Source: Undibacterium_A arcticum
GTDB taxonomy: Bacteria; Pseudomonadota; Gammaproteobacteria; Burkholderiales; Burkholderiaceae_D
Assembly (NCBI RefSeq): GCF_042660705.1
Contig: NZ_JBHSUQ010000001.1
Length of the DNA: 64,000 bases
Strand: one strand, 5' to 3'
Position numbers and translations under genes: made by a program. The notes under the pieces were generated by a model. It saw only the letters and a list, made by a program, of their open reading frames with translations, was not told where the DNA came from and searched no databases. Of this stretch, positions 1 to 8,618 are shown in pieces; positions within the stretch are counted from its first letter, which is position 1; each line of letters begins with the position of its first letter.

Positions 1-823
1 CCTGCCGCCGGCGATCGAAGCCGGGCCGACGCTGCGCGAAGTGGTGTGGGGCGTGTCAACCGCCGAAGTGCTGCAGCGTTTTGCGGCACGCATCGCCGGG
101 CTGCCCGGTTACGTGAGCGATGGGACGCGCGTCGGCTGTACCGATCCGAACGGTCTGGCTGTGCGTTTCCAGGTCACCAAGAAGCGCGAGATCGAGGTCG
201 AATGTGCTGAGATGAATACCTGGTCGCACCGACCACGCATCAATCAGCGCAGCCCGGCCTACGAACGCGCCGCGCCGATCGAAGTCGGTCATGTGGTGTT
301 CTTTGTCGAGGACGTCAAGGCCTGCGAAGCGTTCTACTGCGAAAACTTCGGCTTCGTGCCGTCCGACCATTACCCGGGTCGCGGCGCCTTCCTGCGTTGC
401 GCGGCCGAAGGCGGCCATCACGACCTGTTCCTGCTGCAAACGCCAGAAGCGCGCGCCGGCCTGAACCATGTGGCGTTCACGGTGCGCGATATCCACGAGG
501 TCTTCGGCGGCGGCATGCACATGGCGCGCCAGGGCTGGGACACGCAGCTCGGACCTGGACGACATCCAATCTCGTCGGCCTACTTCTGGTACTTCCGCAA
601 TCCGGCCGGCGGGCTGATCGAGTATTACGCTGATGAAGACCAGCTCGACGCCGACTGGCAGCCGCGCGATTTCGAGCCCGGACCGACCGTCTTTGCCGAA
701 TGGGCGATTGAAGGTGGTCTCGATGGCAACACGCGCCGCCAGCGCAATGCGAATGCGCCGGGCGGCAAGTTTGACCGACAAACCGAAGTCCTGACCCGCA
801 GCATCCACATACAGCAAAGGTAA
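1..823 (+). CDS. VOC-family extradiol dioxygenase-like protein, 5' end outside the window
   Basis: The open frame runs in from the left edge (codons from base 2), so the N-terminus is missing. Two vicinal-oxygen-chelate modules are visible. The second carries a plausible metal triad: His in VGHVVF, His in LNHVAF and Glu in GLIEYYAD, as in type I extradiol ring-cleavage dioxygenases (2,3-dihydroxybiphenyl dioxygenase type). The gene ends 5 bases before an FAD monooxygenase and heads a cluster with a Rieske oxygenase, so ring cleavage of a catechol-like intermediate is the likely role. The substrate cannot be read from sequence. A glyoxalase-like isomerase is the alternative. Confidence 0.75.
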   Translation, partial: LPPAIEAGPTLREVVWGVSTAEVLQRFAARIAGLPGYVSDGTRVGCTDPNGLAVRFQVTKKREIEVECAEMNTWSHRPRINQRSPAYERAAPIEVGHVVFFVEDVKACEAFYCENFGFVPSDHYPGRGAFLRCAAEGGHHDLFLLQTPEARAGLNHVAFTVRDIHEVFGGGMHMARQGWDTQLGPGRHPISSAYFWYFRNPAGGLIEYYADEDQLDADWQPRDFEPGPTVFAEWAIEGGLDGNTRRQRNANAPGGKFDRQTEVLTRSIHIQQR

Positions 824-828
824 ACCAT

Positions 829-1989
829 ATGTCTTCTCTGAAAATCGGCATTGTCGGCGCCGGTATTGGCGGGCTCACTGCAGCGATCGCCTTGCATCGC
901 GCTGGCCATGATGTGGTCGTGTTCGAACAGTCGAAACAATTCCTGCGGGTTGGTGCCGACATAAATCTGACCCCGAATGCGGTGCGCGCACTGGACGGAC
1001 TGGGCATCGGCGATGCCGTGCGCCACACTGCCGCGCGCCCCACGCACCGTATTAGCCGCACTTGGGACACCGGCGATGAAACCTCGCGGCTTGAGATGGG
1101 CGACAGCGCCGAGCAAAAATACGGCGCGCCGCAACTGACCATCCACCGCGCCGATTTGCTGGCCGCACTGGCCGCCGTGTTCCCGGCGGAGCGCGTCTTG
1201 TTCGCCAAGCGCGCTGAAGAAGTCAAGCAGGATGCGGATGGCATTACGCTGACGTTCACAGACGGCAGTACCTACCTGGTCGATGCATTGATCGGCGCCG
1301 ATGGCATCCATTCCGCGGTACGCACCGCGATGTTCGGCAGGGAAAATCCACGCTTCACCGGCGTGGTCGCGTTCCGCGCGGTGATACCGGCCGAACGTGT
1401 AGCCCAGGTGCCGAACATTCAGGCGTTCACCAAATGGTGGGGCCCTAATCTGCAAAGTCAGATCGTCACTTTCCCGCTTAACCGCGGCAAGGATATTTTT
1501 ATCTTCGCCACCACCGCGCAGGAAAGTTGGCATCTGGAATCGTGGACTACGCAGGGCAGCGTGCAGGAATTGCGCGACAGCTACGCCGGTTTCCACCCCG
1601 ACGCGCGGGCTCTTCTCGATGCCTGCGACGAAGTGTTGAAGACGGCGCTGTACGAACGCGATCCGCTCCCGCATTGGTCGCATGACCGCATGGTGTTGCT
1701 GGGCGATGCCTGCCACCCGATGATGCCCTTCATGGCGCAAGGCGCGGGTATGTCGATCGAGGACGCGGTCGTTCTTGCGCGTGAGATCGCAGGGATTACT
1801 CAAGTTGCCGATATGGATACCGCATTCCAGCGTTACGAATCGTTGCGCCTGGAGCGCGCCAGCAAGATTCAGATCGGTTCGCGCGGCAACAACTGGTTGC
1901 GCGAAGGCGGCAATGCCGACTGGGTGTATGGCTACGATGCATGGACAGTGAAGGCGGAATCGGCCGCGCCTGATGCCCAATGCGATTGA
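829..1989 (+). CDS. FAD-dependent aromatic monooxygenase (salicylate hydroxylase-like)
   Basis: The 386-residue protein has the three marks of class A flavoprotein hydroxylases: the N-terminal GAGIGGL dinucleotide-binding motif (residues about 10-16), the DG-type motif GADGIHSAVR in the middle, and the GD motif LLGDACHPMMPF near residue 290 that contacts the FAD ribose. Such enzymes hydroxylate or decarboxylatively hydroxylate aromatic acids with NAD(P)H and O2 in the cytosol. An AAAGG ribosome site precedes ATG 829, 5 bases after the VOC gene, implying one transcript. Salicylate or 6-hydroxynicotinate hydroxylase are the nearest functional guesses. Confidence 0.85.
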   Translation: MSSLKIGIVGAGIGGLTAAIALHRAGHDVVVFEQSKQFLRVGADINLTPNAVRALDGLGIGDAVRHTAARPTHRISRTWDTGDETSRLEMGDSAEQKYGAPQLTIHRADLLAALAAVFPAERVLFAKRAEEVKQDADGITLTFTDGSTYLVDALIGADGIHSAVRTAMFGRENPRFTGVVAFRAVIPAERVAQVPNIQAFTKWWGPNLQSQIVTFPLNRGKDIFIFATTAQESWHLESWTTQGSVQELRDSYAGFHPDARALLDACDEVLKTALYERDPLPHWSHDRMVLLGDACHPMMPFMAQGAGMSIEDAVVLAREIAGITQVADMDTAFQRYESLRLERASKIQIGSRGNNWLREGGNADWVYGYDAWTVKAESAAPDAQCD

Positions 1990-2049
1990 ATTGATGACTT
2001 GGTACCCGGCGCAAGCGCATCCGCGCACGCCACAGAAACGGAGGGAATG

Positions 2050-2274
2050 ATGCAAGAACTTTATTTGAATTCGCACCAGGCGCGCCGCCGCCTGCCGACC
2101 GCCTACGAGGATCTGCTGGGCGATTCGATCGAACGCTCGTTTGCGTCCGGCATTCATGATCTGGCGGCACTGGTCGAACACCTGAACCGCAGCGGGCCGA
2201 ACTGCCCTGGCAGCGACGTATGGACCGAGCAAAACTATCAGACGGAAATGGCGCGTCTGGCCGCCGAATGCTAA
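2050..2274 (+). CDS. small recombinase-like helix-turn-helix protein of aromatic oxygenase clusters
   Basis: A 74-75 residue acidic protein. GGAGGG at about 2040-2045 favours ATG 2050 over the adjacent ATG 2047 and over the far upstream GTG. The middle (residues about 14-36, LPTAYEDLLGDSIERSF) looks like a short helical DNA-binding-type domain resembling small proteins called recombinase-like helix-turn-helix that accompany Rieske oxygenases; that family name is from memory. It lies between the monooxygenase and the Rieske oxygenase on the same strand with short gaps. Its role is unknown: a local regulator or an accessory protein. Confidence 0.6.
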   Translation: MQELYLNSHQARRRLPTAYEDLLGDSIERSFASGIHDLAALVEHLNRSGPNCPGSDVWTEQNYQTEMARLAAEC

Positions 2275-2292
2275 TCAAAGAAAGGTCAAGTG

Positions 2293-3318
2293 ATGAGAAC
2301 TCAAGCAAACGATCCCGTTGATGCCGCACTGTCCATCGGCCTGAAGGATCTGTGGTATCCAATTTGCCCGTCCGAATTTGTCGCTGAACGCCCGGTGTCG
2401 CTGCGCCGTCTCGGCCGCAAGTTCGTGTTTTGGCGCGAAGCGTCCGGCGTGCTGCACGCGCTGGAAGACCATTGTCCGCATCGCGGCGCGCCACTCTCGC
2501 TCGGCATTGCGCTGGGCGACCGGATCGCCTGCGGCTACCACGGCGTGCAGGTGCGCGCCGACGGCGTGGTGATGAGCGTGCCGGGCAGCCCCGGCTGCAA
2601 GCTGGAAGGCGCCAAGGCGACTCGTTCCTTCCACGTGCGAGAAGCGGCCGGCGCAATCTTCCTGTACAACGCCAGCGGCGAGATCGCCGAACCGCCGCCG
2701 CTGAACCTGCCGCCCGAACTGACCGGCGACGAGTATTCGAACTTCCTCTGCTACACCGAATGGAACGGCGATTACCGCTACGTGCTTGACAATGTGATGG
2801 ACCCGATGCACGGCACCTTCCTGCACAAGCAGTCGCATTCGATGGCGGAAGGCGAATCCACGGCGGCATTCCGCGTGCGCGATACCGACACCGGCTTCGT
2901 GTTCGAGAAGGAAGGCCAGCGCGGCGTCAACTTCGACTGGACCGAATGGGCCGATACCGGCCTGCATTGGATGCGCCTGGAAATTCCATATCCGAAAACG
3001 GGCGGGCCCGGCGGTAATTTCATCATCATCGGCAGCTACACGCCGATCTCGGACAACGTGTCGACCGCATTCCACTGGCGCGTGCGCAAGGTCAGCGGCT
3101 GGCAGCGCGACACCTGGCGCTTCCTGTATAAGAACCGCCTCGAGGAACGGCACTGGAAAGTGCTGGAACAGGACCGCGCGATCCTGGAAGCGATGGAGCC
3201 GGACGCCAATCAGCACGAAATGCTGTACCAGCACGACATGGGCATCGTCCGTCTGCGCCGTCACCTGCGCAGCCTGGCGAAAGCGCAGCTCGCAGCGGCC
3301 GAGGAAAAGGCGGCGTGA
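2293..3318 (+). CDS. Rieske [2Fe-2S] aromatic oxygenase, catalytic subunit (vanillate demethylase/phenoxybenzoate dioxygenase type)
   Basis: The N-terminal Rieske domain shows CPHRGAP followed by CGYHG (C-x-H ... C-x2-H), ligating the [2Fe-2S] cluster. The catalytic domain has D-x2-H-x4-H (DPMHGTFLH, residues about 170-180) for mononuclear iron. Length, about 342 residues, fits single-subunit Rieske oxygenases. An AAAGAAAGG site at 2277-2285 supports ATG 2293 rather than the overlapping GTG 2290. Electrons would come from the reductase encoded next. Likely reactions are O-demethylation or ring hydroxylation of an aromatic acid; the substrate is not determinable. Confidence 0.88.
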   Translation: MRTQANDPVDAALSIGLKDLWYPICPSEFVAERPVSLRRLGRKFVFWREASGVLHALEDHCPHRGAPLSLGIALGDRIACGYHGVQVRADGVVMSVPGSPGCKLEGAKATRSFHVREAAGAIFLYNASGEIAEPPPLNLPPELTGDEYSNFLCYTEWNGDYRYVLDNVMDPMHGTFLHKQSHSMAEGESTAAFRVRDTDTGFVFEKEGQRGVNFDWTEWADTGLHWMRLEIPYPKTGGPGGNFIIIGSYTPISDNVSTAFHWRVRKVSGWQRDTWRFLYKNRLEERHWKVLEQDRAILEAMEPDANQHEMLYQHDMGIVRLRRHLRSLAKAQLAAAEEKAA

Positions 3319-3380
3319 ACTTCTGCCGTGTTCCGACCTTCGACCTGTAATGCAGTTTAATTCTTGCAAGAGTTTGAACC

Positions 3381-4333
3381 ATGACTAGCAGTCCTCTTCT
3401 TTCCGTCCGTGTGCAGGCAATGCGCTTCGAGGCAGCCGGCATCGTCAGCGTGGAACTGGTGTCGCCGGCGGGTACCGAACTGCCCGCCTTCGCCGCGGGC
3501 GCGCACATCGATCTGCATCTGCCGAACGGCGTGGTGCGCAGCTACTCGCTGTCGAACCCGCCGACCGAGCGGCACCGTTATGTGGTTGGCGTGCTGAATG
3601 ACCGCAACAGCCGCGGCGGTTCGCGTTATGTGCACGAGCAGTTGCGCGTCGGCTCGACCATCGATATCTCGCTGCCGCGCAATAACTTTCCGCTGGACGA
3701 ATCGGCGCCGCATACGGTACTGATCGCGGGCGGCATCGGCATTACACCGATTTTTGCATGCTGAACCATCTGCGCAGCCTGGGCAAGTCGGTTGAACTTC
3801 TGTACTGCGCGCGCTCCCAGGCGGAAGCGGCGTTCTGCGACATGCTGCTGACGGACGGACGCGTGCAGACCCATTTTGACCAGGACAAAGGAGCGCCGCC
3901 TGATCTGCGCGCTTACCTTGCCGGCCAGTCCGCCACTGCGCATTTTTACTGCTGTGGACCGACGCCGATGCTGAACGCTTTCGAAAACATTTGCGCAGAG
4001 CTTGGTTTTCCGAACGTGCACATCGAGCGTTTCACCCCCGCGGAGCCGGTGGAGGCGGTCCAAGGCAGCGAGTATGTGGCCTACCTGTCGCGCGCCAAGA
4101 AATCGGTCACGGTGCCGGCCGGAAAGTCGCTGCTGGACGCGCTGTTGGAAGCCGGAATGAGTGTCGACCACAGCTGCCGCGAAGGCGTGTGCGGTTCGTG
4201 CGAGACCAGGGTGCTGGAAGGCGTGCCTGACCATCGCGACGGCGTATTGACCAAGGCTGAGCGCGAATCCGGCAAGACCATGATGGTGTGCGTGTCCGGT
4301 TGCAAGGGACAGCGCATGGTGCTCGATTTGTAA
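3381..4333 (+). CDS. flavin/[2Fe-2S] oxygenase reductase (VanB/PDR family), frame broken once
   Basis: Residues 1-125 form the flavin- and NAD-binding part (RSYSLSNPP flavin motif; GGIGITPIF NAD motif). The C-terminal ferredoxin domain carries [10 protein letters not shown]-x4-C-x2-C, plus a distal Cys. The frame breaks at about 3756-3760: GCATGCTG needs one more A to read Ala-Met-Leu and join the following open frame, giving about 318 residues, the usual family length. It is the electron-transfer partner of the Rieske oxygenase directly upstream. A good terminator follows. The break looks like a base-calling loss, not decay, because both halves are otherwise conserved. Confidence 0.85.
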
Positions 4334-4354
4334 TCGCTGACAGCTTCAGGAAAT

Positions 4355-4381
4355 GCCCGGATCAACTCGGGCTTTTTTTTT
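4355..4381 (+). terminator. rho-independent terminator of the aromatic oxygenase cluster
   Basis: Stem GCCCG (4355-4359) pairs with CGGGC (4368-4372) over an 8-base loop and is followed by nine T. It lies 22 bases after the reductase stop. Confidence 0.8.
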
Positions 4382-4516
4382 GACGCTAGTGGATTTTTTA
4401 AAACGTTGTTTTATAGGTGAAACGCGTTTGTCTTTATTCACCGCGGCAAGCGAAGGGCGAGCGGGTGAAATGTACACGGCGTGCGCCGTGCAATTCAATA
4501 AAAGGGGGGGAGTTTG

Positions 4517-5580
4517 ATGAAACAGGTACTTTTTGTCATCGCGGCTACAGGCATGACTGCAGGTGCGTTCGCGCAAAGCAACGTGACGGTCTACGGCAGC
4601 ATGGACGCCGGCGTTGCATACGTTAACAACGTGGGCGGCAAGTCAGTCACGCGGCTGGACCAGGGCACCATGCAACCGGACCGGATTGGTTTCCGCGGCA
4701 CTGAAGATCTGGGCGAGGGTTTGAAAGCCAATTACCAGCTGGAGGCCGGTTTTTCCACCGATACCGGCGCCAGCACCAATGCTAACCGCCTGTTCAACCG
4801 TGCCAGCACTATCGGCCTGTCGGGCAGCTTCGGTGCGGTGACCTTGGGTAACATGCCGGATATCGTATTCGACTATGCAGGCAAACTGAGCAACGGCTTC
4901 CAGCTCACCAATTTCTACCTGTTCCATCCGGGTAATCTGGATACGCTGGCTAATACCTTTCAGTTCAACAACGCCGTCCGCTACACCTCGCCCAGTTTCT
5001 CCGGACTGACTATGAGCGCGATGTACGGTTTTGGTGAAGTCGCGGGCGACAACAGCAAGGGTCGCAACATCAGCGCGGGCGCCAACTATGTACAGGGTCC
5101 GTTGCGCCTGGTGCTGGCGTACTCGAAGCAAACGATCGCGTAGCGGGCTATGCCGGCACCTTTCTCGGCAGCCTTGGTCTGGGCAATGGCGCGACCGTAT
5201 TCAACAGCCTGACGACACTGGCAACAGGCGCCGGCTACACGATCGGCGATGTGCGTCTGAACGGCTTGTACACACAGAACAAGATCGAACTGCCGGCATC
5301 CAGCTTGACGCAAAAGAATGTCGATCTCGGCGCGAGCTGGCATTACAACCCGGCCAATGCGCTGAACCTCGGCTACACGCATTCCAAACTGGAAGGCGCG
5401 CGCTATAACCAGATCAGCGTGAGCAATGTCTACTCGCTGTCCAAGCGCACCGAAGTCTATGCGCAGGCGGCGTACCAGCGCGCCGGGGGCACTGCGCACT
5501 TTGCGATCCAGAACAACACCGGTGTATCCAGCAGTGACAGCCAATGGGTGACAACGGTAGGCATGCACCACTCGTTCTAG
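4517..5580 (+). CDS. outer-membrane porin (Porin_4 type), frame broken once
   Basis: ATG 4517 follows a G-rich ribosome site (GGGGGGGAG). The product begins with a cleavable signal peptide (MKQVLFVIAATGMTAGAFAQ) and continues with the NVTVYGSMDAG start of Burkholderiales porins; it ends in ...GMHHSF with the C-terminal Phe needed for BAM assembly. The frame is lost at about 5130-5132 (AGCAAACGATC); restoring one A rejoins the second part (NDRVAGYAGTF...). Composite length is about 355 residues, normal for this trimeric 16-strand family. Its position after the oxygenase cluster suggests uptake of the aromatic substrate, though it has its own promoter region. Confidence 0.85.
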
Positions 5581-5589
5581 GGTAGCTTT

Positions 5590-5620
5590 CGTCGCGCGCC
5601 GCGTGCTGCGGTGCGCGACG
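5590..5620 (+). terminator. strong GC hairpin after the porin
   Basis: CGTCGCGC (5590-5597) pairs with GCGCGACG (5613-5620). It starts 10 bases after the porin stop. There is no T tract, so it may be a transcript-end stabiliser rather than a classical terminator. Confidence 0.45.
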
Positions 5621-5634
5621 GTTAGGGAGGAAGA

Positions 5635-5763
5635 ATGTTTGGAAATTTAAAGATCGGCACGCGACTGGCTATCGCTTATGCGGTATCGGAGAAGGAGACC
5701 GCGCGGGCGTCAGAGCGCAGGTTGCTGTTTGTCAAACTGGATAGCCAGAAACTGGCGACATAA
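5635..5763 (+). pseudogene. truncated methyl-accepting chemotaxis protein, N-terminal remnant
   Basis: GGGAGGAAGA precedes ATG 5635. The first 16 codons read MFGNLKIGTRLAIAYA, the typical start of betaproteobacterial chemoreceptors (first transmembrane helix entry). After about 5682 the sequence no longer resembles a chemoreceptor and stops at 5761-5763 after 42 codons. The rest of the gene is absent, so a deletion or insertion joined this start to unrelated DNA leading into the FRG-domain gene. Confidence 0.6.
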
Positions 5764-5794
5764 TACTGAATCCTGCCAAACGAAAGGAGCAGAC

Positions 5795-6596
5795 TTGGAA
5801 GAGATTAGCGTTTCCACCTGGGATGAATTTGTCTCCTTAAGCTCGACGCTGGACGGGTGGGCATTCCGGGGACAGCAGGATGCGCGATGGCCATTGCTGA
5901 GCTCGCTGTCGCGTTATCTCGATGCGTTCATTCCGGACAAGTCCACCTGGCGCCTGCGCGAAGAGCGCGCGATTCGCATCTTTCGCCGCAAGGCGCACAA
6001 CTATCTGACCGATTCTTCGGTGCTGAGCAACGATTTACGCTGTATTGCATTGATGCAGCACCATGGTGCGCCTACCCGTTTGTTGGACTTTACGAAATCA
6101 CCCTTCGTCGCCGTTTTTTTTTGCGCTCGAAAGCGCGGTGACCGATGCCGCGGTCTATGCGCTAAACACACCGAAATTGTGGGATGCGACCCCGGCGAAA
6201 AATCCAGCCTTAAATCGGGAAACCATCGATCCCAGAAAGGCAGGAAACTTTGAGCGTTATTTCCTGCAGGACGACAATGAAATTGTGTGGACTGGCGAAC
6301 CGACCGAAATGGACAAGCGGCTGGTCGCTCAATCCGGTACGGTTGTCGTACCCGGCATTCTGAATAAATCGCTGGACGAAATCCTGAGCAAGTATCGTGA
6401 TAACGATGCCCTGCTTAAAAAAATAGTTTTGCCGCAACACATACGCGAAGAAGCGATGAAAGCGCTCTACCGGATGAATATCACCAATGCGACGCTGTTT
6501 CCTGATCTGGACGGTCTGGCAAAATCGATTCGCGTGGAGCTGGAAGTCATTTGGCCTGTGCCGGTAGGTGACGCGATGCGGGGTGACAATGCATAG
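5795..6596 (+). CDS. FRG-domain protein, frame broken by one extra T
   Basis: TTG 5795 has an AAAGGAG site at the right distance. The protein opens with a WDEF...WAFRGQ segment, giving the FRG signature, then LMQHHGAPTRLLDFTKSP. The frame breaks in a run of nine T (6114-6122); with eight T the sequence continues VAVFFALES... to the stop at 6594-6596, about 267 residues. FRG domains occur in otherwise unlinked bacterial proteins, several beside phage-defence genes; no biochemical activity is established to my knowledge. It has no evident operon partner: a chemoreceptor remnant lies upstream and an opposite-strand gene downstream. Confidence 0.75.
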
Positions 6597-6685
6597 AGCG
6601 GTTTTCACGTGTACGAGGCCTATGCCGGTCGTTGCTCGCTGGTGAAGCTTCGGACAGAATCAGGCCCTGATTGGTGGACAATTTG

Positions 6686-7690
6686 TCAGTCGGCTTCGCG
6701 CAACAGTCGCATGCCCACAAGCGTATAACGCGTGTCCGGCGAATTCCAGTTGCGATAGGACGACCGCGCATAGAACGACCATGTGTGCCATGAGCCGCCA
6801 CGACGCACGCGCACGGCTCCCGTCGCTGGCCCCTTTGGATCGTCGAGCGGCGAGTTCGCATAATAGTGCTCACCATACCAATCTGCGGTCCATGCCCATG
6901 CATTGCCGTGCATATCATAGAGTCCGAATGCATTCGGCGCAAAGCTGCCGACGGGCGACGTGAATGCAAAACCATCGTGTCCTGCAAGCGCATAGATTGC
7001 CCACTTTTCCCAATTTTTCTGCGCATCGGCATCGAATATATTGGCGGCTTTCAACAGAGATTGCGGATCGTCTCCGGTGTAATAGCGCGTTCGGGTACCG
7101 GCGCGTGCTGAATATTCCCATTCCGCTTCAGTCGGTAGGCGATAGGTCTTCCCTTCCGTCTCGCTCAGCCATTTGCTCATCGCTACCGCATCGTTCCAGG
7201 TGACGTTCACTACCGGATGATCATCGCCTTGCTGAAATCCGGGATTGCGCCATGAGTATTTCGGGTTACGTCCTTCAAATGCATCGCCGCGCACCGATTT
7301 GGCCGGGTCATAGTCGGGGTTGTAACCATAGCCACCGGTACCGTCGGTTTCGGATTCAGGCTTGTAGCCTGACGCTTCCAGGAATCGTCGGAACTGGCCG
7401 ACGGTGACATGGTGCTGTCCGAGATAGAACGCACGCGTGATGCGCACCTTGTGTACCGGTGCTTCGTCGTCAAGTTCCAGGAAACGCGCTCGCTCGTATT
7501 GTGGATAGGACTTGGCGAGGGAATCGGGCGACTCATCACTGCCCATCATGAATTCGCCGGCGGGAACCAACACGAACTTCATGCCGACCGAGTTCTCGAT
7601 TTGTGTCGGTAATGTTGCGGCCGGTCCGATTGACCAGGCTGATGAAGCCATCAGCGACGTGAAAAGGAGAAGCGTTGTTCGTAGCTGCAT
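6686..7690 (-). CDS. secreted SUMF1/formylglycine-generating-enzyme-fold protein
   Basis: A 334-residue protein with an N-terminal signal peptide (cleavage near residue 20, SSAWS). The SUMF1 fold is clear: GMKFVLVPAGEFMMGS, PVHKVRITRAFYLGQHHVT, HPVVNVTWNDAVAMSKWLS, YRLPTEAEWEYSARAGT, GLYDMHGNAWAWTADWY and RGGSW...SSYRNW. The pair of active-site cysteines of true formylglycine-generating enzymes is absent from the C-terminal block (RGGSWHTWSFYARSSYRNW), so sulfatase activation is unlikely. Proteins of this fold are also found beside kinase/phosphatase type VI secretion modules, and such a module lies next door. The 5' flank is a degraded IS3-like end. Confidence 0.85.
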   Translation of the reverse strand: MQLRTTLLLFTSLMASSAWSIGPAATLPTQIENSVGMKFVLVPAGEFMMGSDESPDSLAKSYPQYERARFLELDDEAPVHKVRITRAFYLGQHHVTVGQFRRFLEASGYKPESETDGTGGYGYNPDYDPAKSVRGDAFEGRNPKYSWRNPGFQQGDDHPVVNVTWNDAVAMSKWLSETEGKTYRLPTEAEWEYSARAGTRTRYYTGDDPQSLLKAANIFDADAQKNWEKWAIYALAGHDGFAFTSPVGSFAPNAFGLYDMHGNAWAWTADWYGEHYYANSPLDDPKGPATGAVRVRRGGSWHTWSFYARSSYRNWNSPDTRYTLVGMRLLREAD

Positions 7691-7744
7691 AGTGCCTCAA
7701 AAATGGTGAAGCTGCGCCTCTTAGGCCTCCCGCCAATTGCCGCC

Positions 7745-7865
7745 AACCGAACGGCCTCCAGCTTGAATTTCCGACCACAGCTTGTGTTTCCCTTGCGTTC
7801 CATGGGACACTTCTTTCAGAGCTAGTATGGCTCTTTTAGTGTGTCCACCAAACGTGGGCAAGATC
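7745..7865 (-). mobile_element. left-end remnant of an IS3-family-like element
   Basis: Read on the minus strand, a terminus-like stretch containing GGTGGACACACTAAAAGAG (about 7824-7845) precedes ATG 7803, which begins a short orfA-like frame. Its codons 11-20 read RKFKLEAVRL, matching the helix-turn-helix start of IS3-family OrfA. Similarity fades after about residue 24 near 7730, and the frame then runs into the SUMF1-like gene in another register. No orfB or right end is present. Only motif recognition supports the family call. Confidence 0.5.
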
Positions 7866-8100
7866 AAAACGACCCATTAGAGACATTCGCATTTCCCGCA
7901 AGCGGACGCTCAACGTTCGACATGAGACGGAGACAACGGCGGAACGCCGTCGTCTCTTAGTTCCATGGAGGGGTTAGGCTTCTTTTTACCTGCTCCATTT
8001 TTCATTTCCGACTCAACGTTGATTACACAATATTGATGCGGTCTTTTCGCTACTTTTATTCTGCGAAGCGCATGGATACTGCGTGTGGACTGTTGATTTG
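7866..8100. other. non-coding gap downstream of the TssQ-like gene
   Basis: I see no gene here. The one structure is an 11-bp hairpin, GAGACAACGGC (7930-7940) with GCCGTCGTCTC (7946-7956), one mismatch and a 5-base loop. It may end the transcript of the minus-strand operon that finishes at 8101, but it lacks a T tract. Confidence 0.4.
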
Positions 8101-8618
8101 TTATTTTGCTTTTTTGCCGGCCGGTTTGGCCGCCGCTTTTTTTTCGCCTGTTTGAAAACCGGCCCCCACAAAGGATGCTGTTTTTCACCGGCGTCCAGAT
8201 CGAAGCTCGGATCAAGCTTCAAGGCTTTGTCGAATTGTTGGCGGCATAGCGTCATGCGTGTGGTCACACAATAACTGAAAGCCATGGTTTTTAGTGCCGT
8301 CAGCTTCGTGCTCTTGTCAGCCGACCGGCTATCGGCGGGTAAGGAGAGTTTCTGGATCGCGCCGTTGAAATCGCCATTGTCGTACAAAGTGAGGCCTTCT
8401 TTCAGTGAACTGTTCACTGCGGCCGGAACAACAATAGTTGCCACAGTCGGCGCAGGTGCCACCCTCGGTATCGTCGTCGGAGTGGAATTGTTGGCAACTG
8501 ACTTCGGAGCCGGTTCGGCATTGTGGCGCATCTCTGCACAGCCTATCAAAGCGAAACACAGGATGACACATTGAGCAAAACCCAGGTTTGTCAGATTGGA
8601 TGGCATGGTTGCTGTCAT
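8101..8618 (-). CDS. tssQ: TssQ-family T6SS-associated lipoprotein, frame broken near the 3' end
   Basis: The N-terminus is a lipoprotein signal ending LIGC (Cys about residue 27), then a Pro/Thr-rich linker and a TPR-like region (LKEGLTLYDNGDFNGAI...FDKALKLDPSF). In the sequence as given the frame runs to 8013, but the A run at 8137-8144 (eight) would with nine A continue as KKAAAKPAGKKAK and stop at 8101, the expected basic tail. The ATG overlaps the kinase stop as ATGA (8615-8618), so translation is coupled. TssQ-type lipoproteins accompany type VI secretion clusters with Ser/Thr phosphorylation control. Confidence 0.65.
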
